A stretch of DNA of 17,892 nt from an uncultured Pseudomonas sp. GTDB lineage: Bacteria; Pseudomonadota; Gammaproteobacteria; Pseudomonadales; Pseudomonadaceae. The stretch lies in the NCBI GenBank assembly GCA_946886875.1, contig CAMPJN010000028.1:1-17892 (forward strand), written 5' to 3'. Position 1 is the stretch's first letter. Each line of letters starts with the position of its first letter. The notes under the pieces were generated by a model. It saw only the letters and a program-made list of their open reading frames with translations, had not been told where the DNA came from and made no database searches. Shown one piece after another: positions 1 to 7,954 of this stretch. Position numbers and translations under genes: made by a program.

Positions 1-1
1 G

Positions 2-1006
2 CCCGTTATCGCTGTCGCTTTTGCGGCAGCCCTAACGGGCTGTTTGCATTCTGAGAAGGTCGAAGAGTTCGGCGGCCCGACCATGGGCAGCACCTATTCG
101 GTCAAATATGTTAGCGGCGAAGGCGTTGCTGACGCCACACAGCTCAAAGCCGAGACCGAGGCGATTCTTGCCGAAGTTGATCGGCAGATGTCCACCTATC
201 GCGCCGACTCCGTCATCTCCAGCTTCAATCAAGCCGCCGCGGGCAGTTGCGTGGCGGTACCGGGGGAAATTCTCGAGGTGGTGCGTGCCGGCCAGCTCTT
301 GTCGCAGGAGAGCCAAGGCGCCTTCGACCTGACCCTGGAACCTTTGCTCAACCTCTGGGGCTTCGGCCCGCAGGCTCGCGTGGAGCGTGTGCCGACCGCC
401 GAGCAATTGGCCCAGGCGCGTCAGCGTAGTGGCCATAGGCACCTGCGTATCGAAGGGCAACAGCTGTGCAAGGATGTCGATCTGCAGCTGGATCTCAACA
501 GTATTGCCGCCGGTTATACGGTCGACAGAATTGTTGCTCGCCTGCTCGAGCTGGGCGTGAAAAGCTACCTGGTGGATGTCACCGGCGAGCTCAAAGCGGC
601 CGGTAAAAAACCGGATGGCCAGTCTTGGCGCATCGCCATCGAGGCGCCGCGTGACGATCAGCGCGTGGCACAGCGGGTATTGCAGCTGGATGGATACGGG
701 GTTTCCACCTCGGGCGACTACCGTAACTATTTCGAGGAAAATGGCGTGCGTTACTCGCACACCCTGGATCCGCAGAGCGGGGCGCCGATCAGCCACAAGT
801 TGGCGGCCGTCACCGTGGCCAATCCATCGACCTTGCGCGCCGATGGATTGTCTACCCTATTAATGGTGCTTGGCCCGGAGAAAGGCCTGGCTTACGCCGA
901 ACAGGCGGGTATAGCGGCGTTTTTCGTGACCCGTGAGGGTAAGGGGTTCGTCACACGAAGCACCGTGGCTTTCGAGCAGCTTTTCGCTGCAGGAGATAAG
1001 CAATGA
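2..1006 (+). CDS. apbE: FAD:protein FMN transferase (ApbE lipoprotein), 5' end outside window
   Basis: Flavin transferase that attaches FMN covalently to threonines of target proteins such as NqrB and NqrC of the Na+-NQR complex, acting outside the inner membrane. The frame is open from base 2 and reads a hydrophobic signal-peptide end followed by L-T-G-C with the lipobox cysteine at 41-43, so the true start lies upstream of the window and the in-frame TTG at 44 is not the start. Family motifs are visible: G-P-T-M-G-S-T-Y just after the lipobox, a D-L-T-L-E-P-L-L-N-L-W-G-F-G stretch, L-N-S-I-A-A-G-Y-T-V-D, S-T-S-G-D-Y followed by H-T-L-D-P, and A-D-G-L-S-T near the end. It overlaps nqrM by 4 bases (ATGA), consistent with the tail of an nqr operon. 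The identification is strong; the target proteins are inferred from context. Confidence 0.95.
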   Translation, partial: PVIAVAFAAALTGCLHSEKVEEFGGPTMGSTYSVKYVSGEGVADATQLKAETEAILAEVDRQMSTYRADSVISSFNQAAAGSCVAVPGEILEVVRAGQLLSQESQGAFDLTLEPLLNLWGFGPQARVERVPTAEQLAQARQRSGHRHLRIEGQQLCKDVDLQLDLNSIAAGYTVDRIVARLLELGVKSYLVDVTGELKAAGKKPDGQSWRIAIEAPRDDQRVAQRVLQLDGYGVSTSGDYRNYFEENGVRYSHTLDPQSGAPISHKLAAVTVANPSTLRADGLSTLLMVLGPEKGLAYAEQAGIAAFFVTREGKGFVTRSTVAFEQLFAAGDKQ

Positions 1007-1248
1007 TTTGGCTAATAGTATTTCTCACCATGCTCTTGGTGGTGTCGTTGATGGCCGTTGGCGTGATCATGGGGCGCAAGCCTATCGCGGGTTCCTGCGG
1101 TGGTATCGCCAATCTGGGTATCGAAAAGGAATGTTCGATCTGCGGCGGTAGCCGCGAGAAGTGCGAGGAGGTCAATCGCGACCCGGTCAATCGCGATTCC
1201 TCGCTTAGCGATGGCGATAACCTGGCTTACGACGCGACCAAGCGCTAA
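1003..1248 (+). CDS. nqrM: Na+-NQR maturation protein NqrM (DUF539)
   Basis: Small 81-residue protein with one N-terminal membrane helix (about residues 3-24) followed by a cysteine-rich segment: G-S-C-G-G near residue 31 and E-C-S-I-C-G-G plus one more Cys around residues 44-54. This is the DUF539/NqrM pattern. Family members are needed for assembly of the Na+-translocating NADH:quinone reductase, probably for delivering iron to the NqrD/NqrE site. The ATG overlaps the apbE stop, and AGGAG at 991-995 is well placed as its ribosome site. Position directly after apbE fits the family's usual place at the end of nqr operons. The nqrA-F genes themselves would lie upstream of the window, which cannot be seen. 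Confidence 0.9.
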   Translation: MIWLIVFLTMLLVVSLMAVGVIMGRKPIAGSCGGIANLGIEKECSICGGSREKCEEVNRDPVNRDSSLSDGDNLAYDATKR

Positions 1249-1294
1249 TCGTTTGGCGTAACACTTACAGTTAGGCTGCATAGACGTATCGATT

Positions 1295-1317
1295 GCCAGC
1301 CCGGACAGCGGGCTGGC
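1295..1317 (+). repeat. Perfect stem-loop between nqrM and sthA
   Basis: Nine-base perfect inverted repeat GCCAGCCCG (1295-1303) and CGGGCTGGC (1309-1317) around the 5-base loop GACAG. No T-run follows, so it is not a canonical intrinsic terminator. It lies in the 119-bp gap before sthA and could be an RNA processing or stability hairpin, or a weak attenuator; its function is unknown. I found no convincing sigma70 promoter in the same gap. Confidence 0.5.
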
Positions 1318-1367
1318 CCTGCCGAGGGTGCGCCATAAGCGCTCCGGTGTGATCTGAAGGAGTAAAC

Positions 1368-2762
1368 ATGGCGGTCTATAACTACGACGTAGTGGTGCTG
1401 GGTTCCGGCCCGGCAGGTGAAGGTGCGGCAATGAACGCCGCCAAAGCGGGGCGTAAGGTCGCGGTGGTCGATAGCCGCCGCGAAGTCGGCGGCAACTGCA
1501 CCCACCTGGGCACGATCCCCTCCAAAGCGCTGCGCCATTCGGTACGGCAGATCATGCAATTCAACACCAACCCGATGTTTCGCCAGATCGGCGAGCCGCG
1601 TTGGTTCTCCTTTCCTGATGTACTGAAAAGCGCAGAGCGGGTGATCGCCAAGCAGGTGACTTCGCGCACCGGCTATTACGCCCGTAACCGTATCGACGTG
1701 TTTTTCGGTACCGGTAGTTTTTCCGATGAGCAAACCATCGAAGTGGTCTGCCCCAACGGCGCGGTCGAGAAGCTGGTGGCCAAGCAGATCGTCATCGCTA
1801 CCGGCTCGCGGCCTTACCGTCCGGCGGATGTCGATTTCCATCATCCGCGGGTTTATGACAGCGACACCATCCTCAATCTCAGCCATACGCCGCGCCGTTT
1901 GATCATCTACGGCGCCGGCGTTATCGGCTGCGAATACGCGTCGATTTTCAGCGGCCTGGGCGTGTTGGTCGATCTGATCGACAACCGTGACCAGTTGTTG
2001 AGCTTCCTCGACGCGGAAATCTCCGATGCCCTGAGTTACCACCTGCGTAACACCAACGTACTGATTCGCCACAACGAAGAGTACGAGAGTATCGAAGGGG
2101 TGGAGAACGGCGTGGTCCTGCACCTCAAGTCCGGCAAGAAGATCAAGGCCGATGCCTTGCTCTGGTGTAACGGCCGTACCGGCAACACCGACCAGTTGGG
2201 TTTGGAAAATATCGGCGTCAAGGTCAATAGCCGCGGGCAGATCGAAGTCGATCAGAATTACCGCACCGAGGTCCCGAACATCTTCGCCGCGGGCGATGTG
2301 ATCGGCTGGCCGAGCCTGGCCAGCGCCGCCTACGACCAGGGGCGCTCGGCGGCCGGCAATATCGTCGAGAACGACAGCTGGCGTTTCGTCGACGATGTGC
2401 CGACCGGTATCTACACCATTCCGGAGATCAGCTCGATTGGCAAGAACGAGCGCGAGTTGACCCAGGCGAGGATTCCTTACGAAGTGGGCAAGGCATTCTT
2501 CAAGAGCATGGCGCGGGCACAGATTTCCCATGAACCGGTGGGCATGCTGAAAATCCTGTTCCATCGCGAGACCCTGGAAGTACTTGGCGTTCACTGCTTC
2601 GGCTACCAGGCTTCGGAAATCGTCCATATCGGTCAGGCGATCATGAACCAGAAGGGCGAGGCCAACAGCATCAAGTACTTCGTCAACACCACCTTCAACT
2701 ACCCGACCATGGCCGAGGCCTACCGGGTAGCGGCGTTCGATGGCCTCAACCGGCTTTTTTGA
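1368..2762 (+). CDS. sthA: Soluble pyridine nucleotide transhydrogenase
   Basis: FAD-dependent cytoplasmic enzyme that moves reducing equivalents between NADPH and NAD+, balancing the two pools. At 464 residues it matches the family length. The N-terminal FAD-binding fold shows G-S-G-P-A-G (12-17). The region matching the redox disulfide of lipoamide dehydrogenase reads G-G-N-C44-T-H-L-G-T49-I-P-S-K: the second cysteine is replaced by Thr, which separates SthA from dithiol members of the family. A second Rossmann motif G-A-G-V-I-G-C-E (about 183-190) binds nicotinamide nucleotide. The second FAD motif F-A-A-G-D-V-I-G is near 306, and the dimerisation domain with [10 protein letters not shown] follows. 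The ATG is preceded by GAAGGAG at the right spacing. It seems monocistronic, ending before a terminator at 2864-2897. Confidence 0.97.
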   Translation: MAVYNYDVVVLGSGPAGEGAAMNAAKAGRKVAVVDSRREVGGNCTHLGTIPSKALRHSVRQIMQFNTNPMFRQIGEPRWFSFPDVLKSAERVIAKQVTSRTGYYARNRIDVFFGTGSFSDEQTIEVVCPNGAVEKLVAKQIVIATGSRPYRPADVDFHHPRVYDSDTILNLSHTPRRLIIYGAGVIGCEYASIFSGLGVLVDLIDNRDQLLSFLDAEISDALSYHLRNTNVLIRHNEEYESIEGVENGVVLHLKSGKKIKADALLWCNGRTGNTDQLGLENIGVKVNSRGQIEVDQNYRTEVPNIFAAGDVIGWPSLASAAYDQGRSAAGNIVENDSWRFVDDVPTGIYTIPEISSIGKNERELTQARIPYEVGKAFFKSMARAQISHEPVGMLKILFHRETLEVLGVHCFGYQASEIVHIGQAIMNQKGEANSIKYFVNTTFNYPTMAEAYRVAAFDGLNRLF

Positions 2763-2806
2763 ACGGCTCCGACCGGTGGGCTGAGCCGGTCGGGGAGGAC
2801 CCGTTC
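2761..2806 (+). repeat. Interrupted stem-loop at the sthA 3' end
   Basis: An outer pair GAACGG (2761-2766) with CCGTTC (2801-2806) encloses an inner 8-base pair CCGACCGG (2769-2776) with CCGGTCGG (2786-2793). It starts at the sthA stop codon and lacks a trailing T-run, so it looks like a 3'-UTR stability hairpin upstream of the actual terminator. Function is inferred only from shape and position. Confidence 0.45.
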
Positions 2807-2863
2807 AGCGACTCCCAGGCATGGCGCTGGCCAAACCGGGAGAGTTTCTGATCAGGCAGCAAC

Positions 2864-2897
2864 AAGAAAACCGGCTCTGCGTGGCCGGTTTTCTTTT
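2864..2897. terminator. Bidirectional intrinsic terminator between sthA and the GDPD gene
   Basis: Twelve-base perfect stem: AAGAAAACCGGC (2864-2875) pairs with GCCGGTTTTCTT (2884-2895) around an 8-base loop. T-rich sequence follows on the plus strand, and the A-rich left flank gives a T-rich tail when read on the minus strand. It can stop sthA transcripts and also the convergent phosphodiesterase operon, whose last gene ends at 2951. Confidence 0.85.
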
Positions 2898-2950
2898 GTC
2901 TGGGATTTTTGTCGTGGGTGAATGGTGAGGGCTGCGCGCCCCGACTCAAC

Positions 2951-3670
2951 CTAGGGTTGCAAGGTGGCCACGGCCAAACCAGGAAAATCGGTAATCAGGC
3001 TGTCCACGCCGAAATCGGCGAGGCGACGCATCAGCGCCGGTTCGTTGACCGTCCATACCGAGACGTGCAAGCCGGCCTTCTGTGCCTTGAACAGGCGCTC
3101 AGGGGTACACAGCGTCCAGTTCAGCGCGAGCATATTGCAGCCATAGTGTTTGGCCACTTTCAGCGGGTCGAGCCAGGCGTACTCGGCGACCAGGCCGCGC
3201 GACAGTTCAGGTGTCAGGCGTTTCAGTGCGCCTAGGACTTCCCTCGAGCTGGAGGTGACGCTAACTCTGTCGCTTAGCCCGTAATGCCTGGCCAGTTCGG
3301 CGATGGCTTCGACCGTGCGCGCGGCGCGTACTTTCGAGGCGCTTTTGACTTCCAGCTGCCAATGTTCGAAGTCGCATTTTTCGAACAGCTCGGCCAGGCG
3401 CGGAATAGGGCAGGGCTGAACCCAGCCGGGACCGCCCTTGCGTGCGTCATAGCTCACCAGTTCATCGGCTTCATGTTCGACCACCTTGCCGCGATGGCCG
3501 GTGGTGCGTTTCAGGGTCGGGTCGTGAATCACCATCAACTCGCCGTCGCGCGACAGGTGCAGGTCCAGTTCGCAGCGGCGTACGCCATGCTCCAGGCAGC
3601 GTTGGAAACTGGCCAGGGTGTTTTCCGGTGCTTCGCCTTTGGCGCCGCGGTGGCCGTAGATCAGGGTCAC
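2951..3670 (-). CDS. Cytoplasmic glycerophosphodiester phosphodiesterase (UgpQ-like)
   Basis: Hydrolyses glycerophosphodiesters to glycerol-3-phosphate and an alcohol, usually with a divalent metal. The 239-residue length with no signal peptide resembles cytoplasmic UgpQ rather than periplasmic GlpQ. Family motifs: G-H7-R8-G near the N-terminus, E16-N-T, metal ligands E34-L-D36, and H49-D50-P-T in the small insertion region. The C-terminal V-W-T-V-N-E and D-S-L-I-T-D-F-P segments close the TIM barrel. The start is GTG (complement of 3668-3670); AAGGAG, overlapping the 3' end of the upstream gene, sits 6 bases before it. Only 3 bases separate it from the upstream small-protein gene, so it is the last gene of a three-gene minus-strand operon. 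Its physiological substrate is not visible from sequence. Confidence 0.92.
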   Translation of the reverse strand: MTLIYGHRGAKGEAPENTLASFQRCLEHGVRRCELDLHLSRDGELMVIHDPTLKRTTGHRGKVVEHEADELVSYDARKGGPGWVQPCPIPRLAELFEKCDFEHWQLEVKSASKVRAARTVEAIAELARHYGLSDRVSVTSSSREVLGALKRLTPELSRGLVAEYAWLDPLKVAKHYGCNMLALNWTLCTPERLFKAQKAGLHVSVWTVNEPALMRRLADFGVDSLITDFPGLAVATLQP

Positions 3671-3673
3671 TGC

Positions 3674-3982
3674 TTACTCCTTGTCGGGCATGGCGTTGCG
3701 TGGTTGGTGATGGCGCACGCTGTTGATTACATGGTCGTACTCGAAATACACGCTGAATGTGCGGTAGTCCCAGCGGGTGATTGGAGGTTGGCCGACGCTG
3801 GGGTGTTCCTGGTCGGCCAGGCCGAAGCGCTCCAGTACCGCTTGCCGGGATTCGCCCAGACGGGGCAAGCCGCTGATTTCCTCACCTTGTTGACCGACGG
3901 GGATTTGCAAGGTTTCTGCATTGAGGCCAAGCGGCAGGAATAACGTGAGCATCAATAAAAAGCGGGGCATGGAGGGTCTCAT
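3674..3982 (-). CDS. Small exported protein of unknown function
   Basis: I do not recognise a characterised family. The 102-residue product has a clear signal peptide: a short basic start, a Leu-rich core and a likely signal-peptidase I site L-N-A before E-T-L, leaving a mature periplasmic protein of about 80 residues with no cysteine or further membrane segment. The mature part contains R-L-G-E-S-R-Q-A-V-L-E-R-F-G-L and R-W-D-Y-R-T-F-S-V-Y-F-E-Y-D-H-V, resembling small proteins that read as an SmpA-like helix plus beta hairpin, though that is only an impression. The first ATG follows the PilZ gene stop by 2 bases, but the in-frame ATG at 3970 has AAGGA at a better spacing and may be the true start. 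It is flanked within 3 bases by PilZ and phosphodiesterase genes. Confidence 0.75.
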   Translation of the reverse strand: MRPSMPRFLLMLTLFLPLGLNAETLQIPVGQQGEEISGLPRLGESRQAVLERFGLADQEHPSVGQPPITRWDYRTFSVYFEYDHVINSVRHHQPRNAMPDKE

Positions 3983-3984
3983 CC

Positions 3985-4569
3985 TTAGGACAGCGGTTGT
4001 TCCTGTTCGCGTGCCAGGCGACGTTCCAGGGCCTGACGCTGCAGAATATGGCGGGCCAGCAGTTGACGCTGGGCATCGCTCAAGGCTTCGAATTCGGCGC
4101 CGATTTCGAACTGGCCGTTACTTTGCGCCTGACAGTGCACGACTTTAGCGCGCAGCAGCAAGCCCAGGGCCTGGGGCATTAGCACCATTTTCAGGGCCAG
4201 ATGGCTAGCCAGGGGCACGGCTTGCGCGTTGTTGAAACTCACGCCGCCCTCCGACAGGCTGACATGTCGCGGCGGGCCGATATCGCGCAGCAGGCCTTGC
4301 GCGACCGCCTGACCGAGCAGGTCGATACGCTTGTTCATCACCTTCAGGTAATTGGCCAGGGTGCGGTCGCGCTCGTTGATATGGCGCAGCAAGTGCTGGG
4401 ACTCGAAGTCCATCAGATGCAATTCGCTGAGCAAATTGAACAGCGGCGAACTGTCGTGAAGTTCGTCACTGGCTAATGCCTGCGCGCCGGACAGCAGGGT
4501 GAAATCCAGTGCGATCGTATCGTCGATACGATAGTATTCGCGGCGATCATCTTCATCTTGAGTCGACAT
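3985..4569 (-). CDS. PilZ-domain protein, putative cyclic-di-GMP receptor
   Basis: Probable c-di-GMP effector of 194 residues. The N-terminal R10-E-Y-Y-R14 matches the R-x-x-x-R part of the PilZ binding motif. The second part appears late, as S104-L-S-E-G-G109, matching [D/N]-x-S-x-x-G except for Ser in the first position. Between them is a helical, Leu-rich insert (about 38-96), so the two halves are split by an extra domain, as in some Pseudomonas PilZ proteins. After the motif come beta-strand-like segments and a basic C-terminal helix. P. aeruginosa PA2989, at the equivalent locus, is a listed PilZ protein. No strong Shine-Dalgarno sequence precedes the ATG. It heads the minus-strand operon with the small exported protein and the phosphodiesterase, and is divergent from lolC. 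Binding of c-di-GMP is inferred, not shown. Confidence 0.85.
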   Translation of the reverse strand: MSTQDEDDRREYYRIDDTIALDFTLLSGAQALASDELHDSSPLFNLLSELHLMDFESQHLLRHINERDRTLANYLKVMNKRIDLLGQAVAQGLLRDIGPPRHVSLSEGGVSFNNAQAVPLASHLALKMVLMPQALGLLLRAKVVHCQAQSNGQFEIGAEFEALSDAQRQLLARHILQRQALERRLAREQEQPLS

Positions 4570-4661
4570 GGCGAACCCATGGCAGCAGTGGTGATCTGAG
4601 TGTAAAGCTGCTGGCCAGACCCCGCCACAAGGACGTTCCTCTTTCCTTCGAAAGCCCCTAA
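4570..4661. other. Divergent intergenic region between the PilZ gene and lolC
   Basis: This 92-bp gap must hold the start signals of two divergent operons. I could not identify a convincing sigma70 pair on either strand, and both start codons lack a strong Shine-Dalgarno sequence. A weak candidate on the minus strand is TTGTGG followed 18 bases later by TTTACA. Confidence 0.4.
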
Positions 4662-5927
4662 ATGTTCAGACCTCTATTCGTATTTATCGGTACGCGTTAT
4701 ACCCGTGCCAAACGCCGCAATCATTTCGTTTCATTTATCTCCCTGACTTCGATGATCGGGCTGGCACTCGGTGTGCTGGTGATGATTCTGGTGCTGTCGG
4801 TGATGAATGGTTTCGACCGTGAGATGCGCACCCGCGTGCTCGGCATGGTGCCGCACGCCACTGTCGAGAGCGCGACGCCCATCGACGACTGGCGCAGCCT
4901 CGGTGCACGCGCCCTGGAAAATCCGCAGGTACTGGCCGTCGCCCCCTTCAGTCAGATGCAGGGTTTGCTCACCTATGAAGGCAAGGTGCAGAAAGTACTG
5001 ATCAATGCGGTAGACCCGATCGAAGAAGCCAAGGTCTCGATCATTGGCGATTTCTTCAAGCCCGAAGATGGTGGCAAGGGTTCGCTGGATGCCCTTAAGC
5101 CAGGTGAGTTCGGCATGGTTATCGGCAATAAGGCGGCGGAGAAACTGGGCGTCAGCCTGGGCGATAAGATCACCTTCGTCGCGCCGGAAGTCACTGTGAC
5201 CCCCGCCGGCATGTTTCCACGGCTCAAGCGTTTTACTGTGGTCGGAATCTTTCATGTCGGTGCGGGCGAGGTCGATGGTTTTATCGCCATGACCCACATC
5301 CAGGATCTGGCGCGCTTGCGACGCTGGCAGGCCGATCAGGTGCAGGGGATTCGGCTGAAGTTCGCCGACCTGTTCCAGGCGCCGCGCACTGCCTGGGAGT
5401 TGGCGCAGAGCCTGGGCGGCCGCGACTATTACGCCCGCGATTGGACGCGTACCCATGGAAACCTCTACCAGGCGATCCGCATGGAAAAAGCCATGATCGG
5501 CCTGCTGTTGTTGCTGATAGTCGCAGTCGCCGCGTTCAACATCATCTCCACCCTGGTGATGGTGGTGACCGACAAGAAAGGCGATATCGCGATTCTGCGC
5601 ACCCTGGGCGCGACGCCGCGGCAGATCATGGCGATCTTTATGGTCCAGGGTACGGTGATCGGCGTGTTCGGCACCGCCATAGGCGCCGTACTCGGCATTC
5701 TCGCGGCATTGAATATCAGCGCCGGGATCAAGTCGCTGGAGTCCGCTCTGGGAATTCAATTTCTCAATGCCGATGTTTATTTCATCGACTACATACCTTC
5801 GCAGCTGATGTTGCAGGACGTGCTGCTGGTCTGCGGTGCGGCTTTGCTGCTCAGTTTTCTCGCCACCCTTTATCCAGCCTGGCGCGCGGCCCGTACCCAG
5901 CCCGCGGAGGCCCTGCGCTATGAGTGA
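4662..5927 (+). CDS. lolC: Lipoprotein-releasing ABC transporter permease LolC
   Basis: Inner-membrane subunit of LolCDE, which extracts outer-membrane lipoproteins from the inner membrane and hands them to LolA. It has 421 residues with the FtsX/MacB topology: one N-terminal helix (about 25-49), a large periplasmic domain (50-270), and three helices near 276-302, 320-350 and 385-405. The N-terminal A-K-R-R-N-H-F-x-S-F-I-S and the L-R-T-L-G-A-T-P-R coupling helix (312-320) are family signatures. A Pro-rich loop at 176-192 ([13 protein letters not shown]) sits where E. coli LolC has the Hook that binds LolA. It is the first gene of lolCDE and overlaps lolD by 8 bases. Which of the two permeases equals E. 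coli LolC is assigned mainly by order, since the paralogues are very alike. Confidence 0.95.
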   Translation: MFRPLFVFIGTRYTRAKRRNHFVSFISLTSMIGLALGVLVMILVLSVMNGFDREMRTRVLGMVPHATVESATPIDDWRSLGARALENPQVLAVAPFSQMQGLLTYEGKVQKVLINAVDPIEEAKVSIIGDFFKPEDGGKGSLDALKPGEFGMVIGNKAAEKLGVSLGDKITFVAPEVTVTPAGMFPRLKRFTVVGIFHVGAGEVDGFIAMTHIQDLARLRRWQADQVQGIRLKFADLFQAPRTAWELAQSLGGRDYYARDWTRTHGNLYQAIRMEKAMIGLLLLLIVAVAAFNIISTLVMVVTDKKGDIAILRTLGATPRQIMAIFMVQGTVIGVFGTAIGAVLGILAALNISAGIKSLESALGIQFLNADVYFIDYIPSQLMLQDVLLVCGAALLLSFLATLYPAWRAARTQPAEALRYE

Positions 5928-6618
5928 TCAGGTTATGCAAGATAAAGCAGTTCTGAGTTGTCGCAACCTCGGCAAAAGTTACGACGAGGGCCCGCAGTCG
6001 GTGGTGGTGCTGGAAGGCCTGCAGCTCGAGTTGCACCCCGGCGAGCGCGTGGCGATTGTCGGCAGTTCCGGTTCGGGCAAGAGCACCCTGCTCAATATGC
6101 TCGGCGGTCTGGACACGCCCAGCACCGGCAGCGTCTGGCTGGCCGGCGAAGAGCTGTCAGCGCTGAACGAAAAGCAACGCGGCCTGCTGCGCAACAGGTC
6201 ATTGGGTTTCGTCTATCAGTTCCACCATCTGCTGCCCGAGTTCACCGCCCTGGAAAACGTCTGCATGCCCCTGCTGATCGGCCGCACGCCGATTGCCGAG
6301 GCGCGCCAGCGCGCTACCGCTTTGCTTGAGCGCGTCGGCCTTGGCCACCGTCTGGCGCATAAGCCGTCTGAGCTGTCCGGCGGCGAGCGCCAGCGCGTGG
6401 CCATCGCCCGCGCCCTGGTCAATCGGCCGGGCCTGGTACTGCTGGATGAGCCGACCGGCAATCTCGATCACCATACCGCTCAAGGCATTCAGGATTTGAT
6501 GAGCGAGCTCAGCAGTTCCTCGCAGACGGCGTTTCTGGTGGTGACCCATGATATGGAGCTGGCGCAGAAAATGGACCGTATCCTGCGCCTGGAAGACGGC
6601 AAGCTGGTGGCTGCCTGA
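5920..6618 (+). CDS. lolD: Lipoprotein-releasing ABC transporter ATPase LolD
   Basis: Cytoplasmic ATPase driving LolCDE. The 232-residue product matches family length. Motifs: Walker A G48-S-S-G-S-G-K-S-T56, Q-loop Q100, the L-S-G-G-E signature at 152-156, Walker B L-V-L-L-D176-E177, and the switch H210. The start at 5920 is chosen because GGAGG at 5906-5910 lies 9 bases upstream and the resulting length fits; a longer in-frame reading from 5836 would only extend into lolC. The ATG lies inside the end of lolC (8-base overlap) and its stop shares a base with the lolE start, so translation of the three genes is probably coupled. Confidence 0.96.
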   Translation: MSDQVMQDKAVLSCRNLGKSYDEGPQSVVVLEGLQLELHPGERVAIVGSSGSGKSTLLNMLGGLDTPSTGSVWLAGEELSALNEKQRGLLRNRSLGFVYQFHHLLPEFTALENVCMPLLIGRTPIAEARQRATALLERVGLGHRLAHKPSELSGGERQRVAIARALVNRPGLVLLDEPTGNLDHHTAQGIQDLMSELSSSSQTAFLVVTHDMELAQKMDRILRLEDGKLVAA

Positions 6619-7862
6619 TGTTCCGCCCGCTGAGTGTCTTTATCGGTATGCGCTACACCGGTGCCAAGCGGCGCAACCACTTTATTTCCTTTATCTCGCT
6701 GACCTCGATGATCGGTCTCGCCTTGGGCGTGCTGGCGATGATCGTGGTGCTGTCGGTGATGAACGGCTTCCAGCAGGAAATGAGCACGCGCATCCTCGGT
6801 ACCGTGCCCCATGCCAGCATCGCCGGTTCGCAGCCGCTGGATGACTGGCAGGCCGTCGCCGCACAGATCGAAACGCATCCCCAGGTGGTGGCGGCTGCGC
6901 CTTTTGCCGAACTGGAAGGCATGCTGTCGTTTCGTGGCGCCATGCAGCCGATCCAACTGCAAGGTATCGACCCCGAGCAGGAGCCCAGGGTGTCGATCAT
7001 CCACGAGCATATGCAGCGCGGCCGCTTGAGCGACCTGCAGCCAGGCGAGTTCGGTGTGGTGATTGGTGAGATTACCGCGCGGCGCTTTCAGCTCAAGCTC
7101 GGCGACAAGTTGGCGTTGATCGTCCCCGAAGTCAGCTCGGTGCCGGGGGGGATCACGCCGCGCATGCAGCGATTGAATGTGGTCGGGATATTCAAGGTCG
7201 GCGCCGAACTGGACAGCTCCCTGGCGTTGATCCATGTTGCCGATGCCGCCTATATCCAGCGTCTGCAGCCGGGTGAAGTTCCCAGCGTGCGCCTGAAGCT
7301 GCAGGACCTTTATCAGGCGCCGCAGGTTTCGACTGAAATCGCCGCGGCGCTGGGGGAGGGCTACAAGGCCAGCGACTGGACGCTGACTCAAGGCAGCCTG
7401 TTCAGCGCGATGAAAATGGAAAAAACCATGATCGGTCTGCTGCTGCTGCTGATAGTGGCGGTGGCGGCGTTCAATATCATCGCCACCCTGATCATGGTCG
7501 TGGCCGACAAGGGCGCCGATATCGCCATCCTGCGCACCTTGGGCGCGACGCCGCGGCAGATCATGGGTATTTTCATGGTGCAGGGCACCGTGATCGGGCT
7601 GATCGGTACGGTGATCGGCGCGGTGCTGGGGATTCTTGCGGCGCTGAATGTCAGCCAGCTGGTTGCCTGGGTCGAGCGCTTGAGCGGCCAGCAGATATTG
7701 AGCTCGGATGTCTACTTCATCAGCAATCTGCCATCGCAGTTGCAGCTCGGTGATGTATTGCTGATCTGCAGCGCTGCGTTCAGTTTGAGCTTTCTGGCAA
7801 CCCTCTACCCATCTTGGCGGGCTTCGCGTATTCAGCCGGCCGAGGCCTTGCGCTACGAGTAA
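6618..7862 (+). CDS. lolE: Lipoprotein-releasing ABC transporter permease LolE
   Basis: Second permease of LolCDE, 414 residues, with the same topology as LolC (helices near 25-49, 269-295, 313-343, 378-398). It starts in a TGATG overlap with lolD. By eye, 54 of the first 65 residues are identical to LolC, as are 68 of the 78 residues spanning the second and third helices; the periplasmic domain is more divergent. It also keeps a Hook-like loop (171-187, with V-P-G-G-I-T-P-R), which E. coli LolE is reported to lack. The ending A-E-A-L-R-Y-E is the same in both. The LolE name rests on gene order and on LolC being the first gene. It is the last gene of the operon, followed by a strong terminator at 7913-7953. 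Confidence 0.93.
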   Translation: MFRPLSVFIGMRYTGAKRRNHFISFISLTSMIGLALGVLAMIVVLSVMNGFQQEMSTRILGTVPHASIAGSQPLDDWQAVAAQIETHPQVVAAAPFAELEGMLSFRGAMQPIQLQGIDPEQEPRVSIIHEHMQRGRLSDLQPGEFGVVIGEITARRFQLKLGDKLALIVPEVSSVPGGITPRMQRLNVVGIFKVGAELDSSLALIHVADAAYIQRLQPGEVPSVRLKLQDLYQAPQVSTEIAAALGEGYKASDWTLTQGSLFSAMKMEKTMIGLLLLLIVAVAAFNIIATLIMVVADKGADIAILRTLGATPRQIMGIFMVQGTVIGLIGTVIGAVLGILAALNVSQLVAWVERLSGQQILSSDVYFISNLPSQLQLGDVLLICSAAFSLSFLATLYPSWRASRIQPAEALRYE

Positions 7863-7912
7863 GCGAGCTGGATCGTCGGATCGATAGAGCCATGCTCTGC
7901 TAACCTTCCTGC

Positions 7913-7953
7913 AAACCAAAAAGCCGTTACGCGAGTAACGGCTTTTTGGTTTT
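7913..7953. terminator. Strong bidirectional terminator after lolE
   Basis: An 18-base perfect inverted repeat (7913-7930 with 7935-7952) around the tetraloop GCGA, with a T-run in the right arm and an A-run in the left arm, so it can work in both directions. It lies 50 bases after the lolE stop. The MITE-like element begins immediately beside it, so it probably once lay directly at the stop codon of the convergent DUF2062 gene and served both genes. Confidence 0.92.
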
Positions 7954-7954
7954 A

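Noticed and set aside
44..46. TTG as the start of apbE
   Set aside because: The frame continues upstream through a signal peptide and lipobox Cys, so the real start lies before the window.
1245..2627. 460-codon minus-strand open frame opposite sthA
   Set aside because: No start signal or motif, and full-length SthA with all family motifs occupies the other strand.
4731..5759. 342-codon minus-strand open frame opposite lolC
   Set aside because: His/Gln-rich nonsense composition opposite a clear LolC; a shadow frame.
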